DNA of 64,000 nucleotides from Oxytricha trifallax. Its lineage: Eukaryota > Ciliophora > Spirotrichea > Sporadotrichida > Oxytrichidae. Below, piece after piece: positions 56,893 to 64,000 of the stretch. Every line of letters starts with the position of its first letter. Position 1 is the stretch's first letter. The notes under the pieces were generated by a model. That model worked only from the letters and a program-made list of their open reading frames with translations. It was not told the DNA's origin and searched no databases. The stretch covers positions 1 to 64,000 of the forward strand of contig ARYC01000147.1 in assembly GCA_000711775.1 (NCBI GenBank). Direction: 5' to 3'. Made by a program: the position numbers and the translations under genes.

Positions 56893-57740
56893 TCAATCGT
56901 GATTTATGATTTGATGAAATTAAGGCCAATTTTGTTATTTCCTTTCCTTCTCAATCATCTCCTTTCTTCTCTTTAAATTTTCAATATAATTTATCCTATA
57001 AGGTTTACTTTACTTAGTACTTGATTAATCTATATTCATGTTGAAATAACCATTTTAACTTTCATTTTTCTACTCTTAGCTATCTTGTGCGAACTGCTTA
57101 TTAAAAATAAAGTAAAATGAAATAATTAAAACATCGTTAATTATAACGAAACTTCTCTATTAAATCTTAGATTTCTTACTCTTTCTGAATTAACTAGCTT
57201 ATTTCAACATTTAACTCTAGAAATATTCCCCATCAATATGAGTTTTGTTATAACTAATTCCTTCCTTATGATTTCTTGATGTTTTAGACTGGTCTTAATC
57301 CTCACTCAACAGATTATTCTTACCCTATAATTAGTCTTAAATTTGATAAGTATTATAGTTTTCCAGTAATCTCAGAGAGTCTATTTAAATGCTTTAGTTG
57401 CTCATATCCATATTACAGGTATTTTTATATTCAAAATTCAAGTCTCTTTAATTTATAGAGCTCATATATGCATTATTTACTTCTTAAGACTGATTAATAT
57501 GAGACCCCAGGGTTTGAAGTTAAATTTTATGTTGGTCTTGAATTTATTGCTGTCTAAATAAACTTATCGAGACTAGTTTGTTGTCAGGGCTATTTTCTAA
57601 TTAATTTTAGAATTAACTTGTGTTATTACTCTACTACCTCTCATTTACAGATATGTTTTGAGATTTCTTTTCTTTTTCTTAAATATTTTAGCTTCTGATA
57701 TTTGTCAACAGCACCTATTTTTAATCAAATATAGAAACAT
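56893..57740 (-). CDS. Q/N/S-rich protein, unknown (275 aa)
   Basis: From ATG 57740 (MFLYLTNIRSQNIQEKEKKS after a 20-bp IES) to TGA 56893-56895; 828 nt after removal. Polar with many Q; segments DKLVSISLFRQQQIQDQHK-like in the middle, one hydrophobic stretch (FVIINDVLIISFYFIFNKQF, near 57110), then a basic helical end (RINYIENLKRRKEMIEKERK). The hydrophobic stretch may be a retained intron or IES rather than a membrane segment. No family recognised. Head-to-head with the next gene, 105 bp between starts. Confidence 0.62.
57706..57728. other. Probable IES, 20 bp, pointer TTG
   Basis: Minus-strand TTG (plus CAA at 57706-57708 and 57726-57728). Removal links ATG TTT CTA TAT TTG to ACA AAT ATC AGA in the long frame; without it a TGA follows. 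Short pointer. Confidence 0.6.
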
Positions 57741-57845
57741 AAGATAAAATTAATTAAGGGAATTATTTTATTATGATAAATCTTATAAATCATCTTGATA
57801 TTATCAATTGATAAGTTTTATCTATATTTAATTTTAATTAAAATA

Positions 57846-59728
57846 ATGGAATCCATCTAAAAATAAGAGTTATTAGACATTCACTTACAGGAGGTTACAA
57901 CTTCTAAAAATGCGATTAAACTCGCAAAATCAGCTAGTTAATAGAAAATAGAACTTAAGACAAGAAACTTTTCTTTCAAAATTAAGCCAATATCTCTGAA
58001 TGAAAATTAAAACCTCATACATCATAAATCTGATAAAAACAATTTTAAAATCAAACTTGAGGGAGGAACTAATGATGGGAATCGCTTATACTCATCTTAA
58101 AATGCTAATTTAAGCAATAGAAATTAGAATAATTTACAAACGAGTAAGGAACTTAATTTCTACAGCTAGAGAGAATCTGAAAAGCATTAATAGTAAATAA
58201 TGATTAGAAGTGAAAGCATGAATTATTTTGAGAATAACTCTGAACATGCCACGTATATGAGGAAGATAATCAAATTTCGATAAAAAATTATTTATTAGTT
58301 GTATTGTAATAATTACTATTTGATGAAGATAATTTAATGAATGAGTTTCGCGAATTCAGCTGTATCTTGTAAAAATGAGCAAAAAATCAAGAGATTGATT
58401 AATGCTTAAAAACAAGCTCCGATTAATTCATTAAACTAATAAAACCCTTATATCACAAGTTGCTAGTAGAGTATTAGAGATAAGCATATACAAATCAATA
58501 GTCATAGATCTGATAGCAGGAATATGAAGTTATATATCTGTTAAATCTTTAGTTTGTATTATAATATGATGCGACCATAAACTACAAATCAATAAGAATA
58601 GCCATAATTTTAATAATAGTAATCATAAAGGACTTTCAGGAGAACTTAATCAGCTGATAGATTAAATCTACAAAGCTCCCTATCTCACAGATCTAGCTCT
58701 TTAAATCAACACTAGTCTGAATACTAGAAATAAGACAAGGTTAACGGCAAAATAGCTATAAATTTTCATAGCAAAAGTTTCTACCTTTTAACTTCATAAA
58801 TCTCAATTATTATATAATAGGGTTTGATGCAGGAGATTATTTCGATGAGATAGAGAAGAAGCTAAATAGAGAGCAATTGATATGCCACTGTCACGAGCAC
58901 TCAAAGACTAATTACAAGATAAATGCCTTGAAAAGAGTGCTATCTCACCAACAATTCATTAGAAGTCATGTCGCAGCTGATGGAGACAAGTAAAAACTTA
59001 AAAATGTGAATTAATTGTACAAAATGTTAAAACCTTCTCTCAAGCTGGACTATGAGAAAATCTCAAAAGCATTGGATCAGCACCTTAAAATGGAGAGTGA
59101 AATAGTTTCTAACGAGGAGTAATTCAGACAAACTTCCCAAAGTTTTATGTAAAATCATTAAATATAGAGAATGAAGTTGACATAGAGTGAGTTCAGCAAA
59201 AAGATCAAAAGAGACAAAAGTTTAAAGCAAATTATCTAAGATAAATATGAGAGAAATTAGAGCTATGAGGAGAGCAAAAGCTAAAAGCAGAAGTTTACTA
59301 TAGACTTAAGCAAGATTCTAAATAACCAAAATATGATAGAAAACCCAAATTAATTGGAAAAATAAACTTATGACACAATAAGAACATACAAATCCACTAG
59401 AAATCTATAAGATTAAAAGTCTTCTATAACTAGGAGGTCTCAATCTTAAACTGGAGGGAGAAGTATTAGAGGAGAAAGTGGGAGTGGGTCGATGAGATAA
59501 AAATCTACATCACTTAGTGCTTATATTTAAAAAATTAAGGAAAATAGGAAAAGACGTAGCGAGATACTTATGGGATTCTAACAACAGTATTCTCAATCTT
59601 AGAATAGTTTTTCTGTCAATCATTTTTATGATTTTTTACATATTATTAAAAACCTTCTTAAAAAGATATATAATATGATTTATTAAATGATGATAAAAGA
59701 TAAAACGCCAATTAAAAGAAATATTTGA
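57846..59728 (+). CDS. Q/K/S-rich protein, unknown
   Basis: Starts MESIQKQELLDIHLQEVTTS. Low-complexity N-terminal half; from about 58820 a more structured segment, RFDAGDYFDEIEKKLNREQL then ICHCHEHSKTNYKINALKRV (a CHCHEH cluster that might bind metal) and YKMLKPSLKLDYEKISKALD. Serine-rich tail. A 44-bp GT..AG intron at 58777-58820 is clear. A TGA near 58337 marks a further insert, not placed. TGA 59726-59728 is the last possible stop; the real end may be earlier, near 59630. No family recognised. Confidence 0.6.
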
Positions 59729-59925
59729 GTATTTATCTTAAACCCACTTTCACATAGATCAAAACACCTCCACTTAGAGATTAAAAATAGATGCTTTATG
59801 TGAATAAAAAATTCAAGCATGACTATATTCATAGATTTTAATAAGAAGTTTAATTTTGGGATTCTTATGATAAGTTACAAAAATTACTTTAAAATCAATC
59901 ATTAATCTTTATTAAATAATTAAAA

Positions 59926-62877
59926 ATGAGACAATTAGGGCAACCAAGACAAATTGGAGTGATCTCTCATCAATCTAATAAATCCAGCATTTCGAATAAC
60001 AATAACGTTGATTTTTCTTAATCCCCTGACTAAAAGAATACTAACTTGCAATCAAATAATACTTTATCTTGAAACTCCAATGTAAATTAAAGCGTCACTG
60101 TGATGAATAATAATGGAAGCAGCCTATCTCCATATAAAGATAAAAATTAATCATAAGTATTATCCACTTCTCAAAATAAATAATAAAATATTAAAAATTA
60201 TAATCAGCAACAAAACCAAAATCAATCAGTTGATATGATTCGAAATTTAAGCAGCAATAAATTGAATTAAATTGCATTAATTGGATAAAATGGAGAGAAA
60301 ATGAGTAGAAAAGATATGTTAAGAGAGATGCTGAAAGGTGTGGAAGTACATTCTGAGTTTAAATAAGTAAGTTTTTCTTATATAATTTTCTTTTTTGTTA
60401 TTAATATGTAAAGTACAGTAAATTTATATAAATTTTTTACTATAGATTTTCAAGGAATAATTTGATGAAGCGATCTAGCCATTAGTTAAAGATATAATTA
60501 AAGGTGAAGTATTAAATAAATGAGAAGAATGATTAAAATATAAAAAAAAATAAAGTTCTTAAATTATTATAAGAAATTACTGATAAATTATAGCAAATAA
60601 TTAATCTCTTCAATTTTTATAACACCTAGTTAAATTAAATACAGTATCATTCTAAGTATTTTTTAAGCATTTTATTGATAGTATATTTAATATTTAGCAA
60701 TAATAGTCTAACCTCAATATGACTCTCTTTTAATTTATGTATTTAAATTTATATAAATATCTCTTGATGAAATAAACAAGCAGCACAGAGCAGAACTGAA
60801 AAAGCAAGAATTAAAGGAAGAATTAACTCACATGCGCCTAAAACTAAATTTACTATCGCAGAAAGAATACAAAGACAAAAAGAACTTTCTCACCATCAAC
60901 TATGAACAGCTTGGTGATTAGCATTTAGAACAAGAAGTAAGAGAGAAGCTCGGCTTTAAATATCATTATAAAAATAAGGCTTTTTTTATTTAATATTTTG
61001 GCATTAAGGACTATTTCTATAACAATCAGAGAGGACTGCTAAACAATCTATCAAACTAGAACCTAATAAGCAGATTGGATGAAACAAATTACAATTCAAT
61101 TGATTCACATAATAATAATCCAAATTAATCACTGGAAGACATACATTCAGACAGAGCTAGAAGCCAGTATTTCAGGAGTGGTGCAAATGGTGGTAGGAAG
61201 TATAAATACCTCAATGTCTATAGAGATTTATAAAATATAATCTAATATAAAATATATTACTTTTTGAGATGAATAGGATAAGCAATCTCATGATGGCTTG
61301 ATAAAAAGATTCAAAATGGATTAGAAAGAGAGGGAACAAAACAGAATAAAATTATAAGAGAGTTTGTCCTAAAAACTGCTCGAAGATCACAATAAAAGCA
61401 TCGAAGAGGAAAATTAAAAGAAGGAAGAAAGATAAAAATTGGGAATACTTTATTTATTATTGTTCCCTACAAAGTCAAATATGTTATTAATATCATGTCC
61501 CTAAAATTTAATCTTTAGAGATTCCTACTGATGAAAGAATAGCTGAAAAGCAGAGAAAGGGAAAGATCAGAGAAAAAGAAACTAGAAGATCAAAGGTTGA
61601 AGGAATTAAAGCAAACGAAGCCACTTTATGAGGAACTTGAGCAAAGGTACATAACTTAAGTTGAGTAACCCATATTGGAGTAAAAAAAGCAAAAACTAGT
61701 TGAAATCAGAAGTTTCTTATAGTAATCACTTGATCCTGAATAGCTCAAACATCATGTCAAATAAACCCCATTTCTTAAATTGAAGATAAAAAGATGGACA
61801 ATTAATTATTAAGAAAATGTAAATTATTTTATTAGAAATTATCTTATAAACCTAATTTGGTGAATAAAATACAAATTCTACTTTAATTCATAATTTCTTA
61901 TAAGATTCATAATTTACACATCAACATATTTACATAATATGTTTTAGTACAACAGTTAAATAAAACTAAAGCAATTTGAAAGAGAACAGAAGAAACAAGA
62001 TTTCATCAAAGATTTCAACATGAAAGGCAGATAAGTAAAATTGAGTAAAGTCCTCGAAGAAGAACAATAAGCGAAGGAAGAGGAAGAACATAAGAAAGAA
62101 CAACGAAAGTTTATTAAAAACAAGATGCTGAAGTATTTCCAATAAGTGAGAGAAACCATGCCCTTCAAAGCAGAGAGGTAGAGTAGTAATGGGGGTGGAA
62201 GTGAAGCATACAGCAGTAATAACATAACAAGCATGAAGTAAAAAGATGGGTTAAGCAAGAGATATGACAGGAGTGTCTTAATAGGCTCATCATCCTCCTA
62301 GATAAACTTGCACAGTGTGAATTCACAGAAGTACCTCAGGGATAATAGCAATAACCTTCCTAACATAAGACAAAGCCTGGCAACATCAAGAATACATGAA
62401 AATAACAACAAGAGTAATAATCAAATCTACAGTAGAGAATACATGAGATAGAGCAACGATAATAGTCATCTTAATAACATAAAATGGAAGAGTTAATACA
62501 CAAAAGAACGAGAGCAATAAAAGCTGAAGGAGGAACAATAAGACTAAATTAGATCGCAAATTATCAAAAGAGACTACCTTAGAGAGATTTTAATTGAAAA
62601 TTAAAGCAAGAAGAAAATTGATGAATCAAATGTAAAAATATTGCTAAAAGACGACAAGTTGACTCATAAAGAGAAATACGAGATGATTCTATTGAGAGCT
62701 AAGAAATTTGAAGATAAAGCCAAGTTTGAGGAGCAATATTTAGATTTTGAATAGGACGGAGAAAAAGCGCTGTAAAAATAACTGGAAGTGAACTAACTAT
62801 ACATATAGAGTTTGAATGCTAAGATATAAATGATTAATCCGAGTGACTCAGAGAGTGACTACTATTATAAAGACTGA
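59926..62877 (+). CDS. Long coiled-coil protein, unknown (possibly two genes)
   Basis: The first part starts MRQLGQPRQIGVISHQSNKS, has an in-frame TGA at 60070-60072 and a 79-bp intron (60367-60445), and ends KDIIKGEVLNK at TGA 60521. The second part, from about 60705, has no ATG and begins PQYDSLDEINKQHRAELKKQ. TTA pointers near 60511 and 60690 would fuse the two in frame, so one gene is likely. The rest is rich in charged helices (REREQNRIKLQESLSQK; KEEERFLLMKEQLKSRERER; REQQKLKEEQ-like; DDKLTHKEKYEMILLRAKKF) and ends ESDYYYKD at TGA 62875-62877. IESs at 60724 (36 bp), 61223 (43 bp) and 61430 (89 bp) are placed; an insert near 61790-61950 is not. Structural coiled-coil protein by appearance. 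Confidence 0.62.
60724..60765. other. IES, 36 bp, pointer TCTCTT
   Basis: TCTCTT at 60724-60729 and 60760-60765. Removal joins CAA TAT GAC TCT CTT GAT GAA ATA AAC in frame and leads into the coiled coil. Confidence 0.72.
61223..61270. other. IES, 43 bp, pointer GAGAT
   Basis: GAGAT at 61223-61227 and 61266-61270. Removal joins TAT AGA GAT GAA TAG GAT AAG; without it TGA follows. Confidence 0.82.
61430..61522. other. IES, 89 bp, pointer AGAT
   Basis: AGAT at 61430-61433 and 61519-61522. Removal joins GAA GAA AGA TTC CTA CTG ATG AAA in frame. Confidence 0.82.
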
Positions 62878-62973
62878 TTTGAATCAATTTATTTAATAAC
62901 TCATTTGCAAAAAAATTAAAGTGGGTATTTCATTTATCAGTTAATGATAAAAAGTAATAATTAAATATTAAAT

Positions 62974-63845
62974 ATGGTAGTAAGTTTGTACGTGTGTGAC
63001 ATCCCACAAAATATCGAAAAAGAAGAGCTTGACAGCGTGTTTTCTTGCTTTGATGGCTTTGTAGAAGTGAGATTAGCGAAAGATAAAAACAGGTAGTTAT
63101 CCTATTATAGTTTTAACTTTTTATAAGACAAAAAATTGCATTTGTTGATTATACAAGCGAAGATCATGCGAAGTATGCCATGAATAGTACAAAGGGTTTT
63201 AGATTTGCAGCTTCTACAAGAGGAATTAGTAAGTTGTTTGATAAAGTGAATACTTTTTATTTTTTAGCTGTAAGATACTCAGAGAATACAAAGAATGCAA
63301 ACCCTCCAAATGGCGGTCAGTAAAATCCAAAATAAAGAAGTAGTAAGAATAGCTTTCACTTATTATATCTTCTAGATTAACCAAGTAACATGCAGTAGTA
63401 GCAGAGACCCAACTCTAACTAGTATTAACAAAATAGAGGATAAAATCCAAATTTGGAATCACCGTTGCAACACTTACCTTAGCATCATTAAATGAATTTA
63501 GGTCAACACCCCCCTCAACAATTCCCAAGATTTGATGCAGGTGGCATGCCTCCCCAACAATAGTCTTATCATCCCTCTCAATAATAGTCTCATTAGAAGT
63601 CCCAATATGGCATGCCCCCTCATTAAACTAATATACCCAATTTCCAAAACATCCCTTCTTAATAGTCTAATCCAAACGGGATGATATACAAAGATTCAAG
63701 GAGTCATGTCTAAGATTATCCTCCACAGCTAAATGCTTATCACGGTCAAGATTCAAAATTCATAAATAAAATTGTCTAAATTATAAATTAATAATTATTG
63801 TATTTAGTTATAAGATCTGAATTTTTCTTTGCCTAAATAGAATGA
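62974..63845 (+). CDS. RRM RNA-binding protein (265 aa)
   Basis: Starts MVVSLYVCDIPQNIEKEELD. One N-terminal RNA recognition motif: RNP2 is LYVCDIP, the helix IEKEELDSVFSCFDGFVEVR, RNP1 is KIAFVDYTS, the second helix EDHAKYAMNSTKGF. The rest is Q/P/N-rich (NMQQQQRPNSNQYQQN; MPPHQTNIPNFQNIPSQQ), typical of RNA-granule or splicing regulators. Introns at 63093-63127 (35 bp) and 63229-63267 (39 bp) have clean GT..AG ends and keep frame; 798 nt remain to TGA 63843-63845. A further in-frame insert near 63350-63375 may be an unspliced short intron. No IES seen. Confidence 0.85.
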
Positions 63846-64000
63846 ATGATATTTTTAAATAATGAAATTGATTAAATCCTTTTCTTGATAATTGATTATA
63901 GTTTATCTTGCATTAAATTAACACATTTATTATGAATATATATTTAATTTTATTATTTGATTTGAGAATATTTTAGATTCCTAGTCTTAAAAGCCACCTA

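Noticed and set aside
1..64000. Telomere-like G4T4/C4A4 tracts, TBE transposon ends, rRNA or tRNA genes, CRISPR arrays
   Set aside because: None was found. G/C runs at 27533 and 28003 are not followed by T4 or A4 repeats in telomeric register, and no tRNA or rRNA signature was seen.

Overview
The window reads as germline (micronuclear) DNA of a spirotrich ciliate of the Oxytricha / Stylonychia / Tetmemena kind. TAA and TAG occur in frame throughout conserved proteins where glutamine is expected and TGA ends the reading frames. Introns are short (about 30-100 bp, GT..AG). Many genes are also cut by AT-rich inserts that lack GT..AG ends, are bounded by short direct repeats (pointers), and restore the frame exactly when removed with one repeat copy. 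These are internal eliminated sequences (IESs) between macronuclear-destined segments (MDSs). Naming the species from sequence alone is not possible.

Layout. 1-1386 is a ~200-207 bp satellite and 1417-1949 an inverted-repeat (foldback) element. 3210-4682 is a decayed Merlin/ISXO2-type transposon with 8-bp target duplications. From 4719 onward genes are packed on both strands: a repeat-rich protein (4719-7085), a small ORF (8596-8900), methylcrotonyl-CoA carboxylase alpha (9389-11497), a very Q/N-rich protein (12506-16000), two DHHC palmitoyltransferases (16231-17187; 20899-23503), an ASH/MSP-like protein (17237-19458), a Rab GTPase (19836-20838), an EamA-type transporter (23884-25540), an ACBD6-like acyl-CoA-binding ankyrin protein (25975-27219), two Q-rich/coiled-coil proteins (28139-32241), a 4-TM protein (32396-32911), scrambled ribosomal protein L13A (33536-35681), a K+ channel (36093-39038), a large coiled-coil protein (39370-42753), an SLC35B-type transporter (42920-44265), three Q-rich proteins including an AT-hook protein (44422-48760), an ankyrin protein (48972-51505), an HMG-box protein (51904-53200), an AGC kinase (53255-56255), three Q-rich/coiled-coil loci (56893-62877) and an RRM protein (62974-63845).

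Most notable. (1) The L13A gene is split into 11 MDSs in an odd/even scrambled order; joining them through 10 matching pointers of 3-16 nt gives exactly 597 nt (198 aa plus stop). (2) The kinase gene carries a 783-bp IES that contains, on the opposite strand, an intact 103-residue ORF with a canonical C2H2 zinc finger, a candidate germline-limited gene. (3) About 27 non-scrambled IESs are resolvable to the base, from 5 bp (1 bp plus pointer) and 8 bp (a bare tandem pointer) to 783 bp. Several interrupt catalytic motifs, for example the Cys-rich domains of both DHHC enzymes. (4) The K+ channel has GFRD in place of the GYGD selectivity filter.

Limits: reading frames were translated by eye. N-termini of several Q-rich genes and some IES/intron borders stay unresolved and are marked so.
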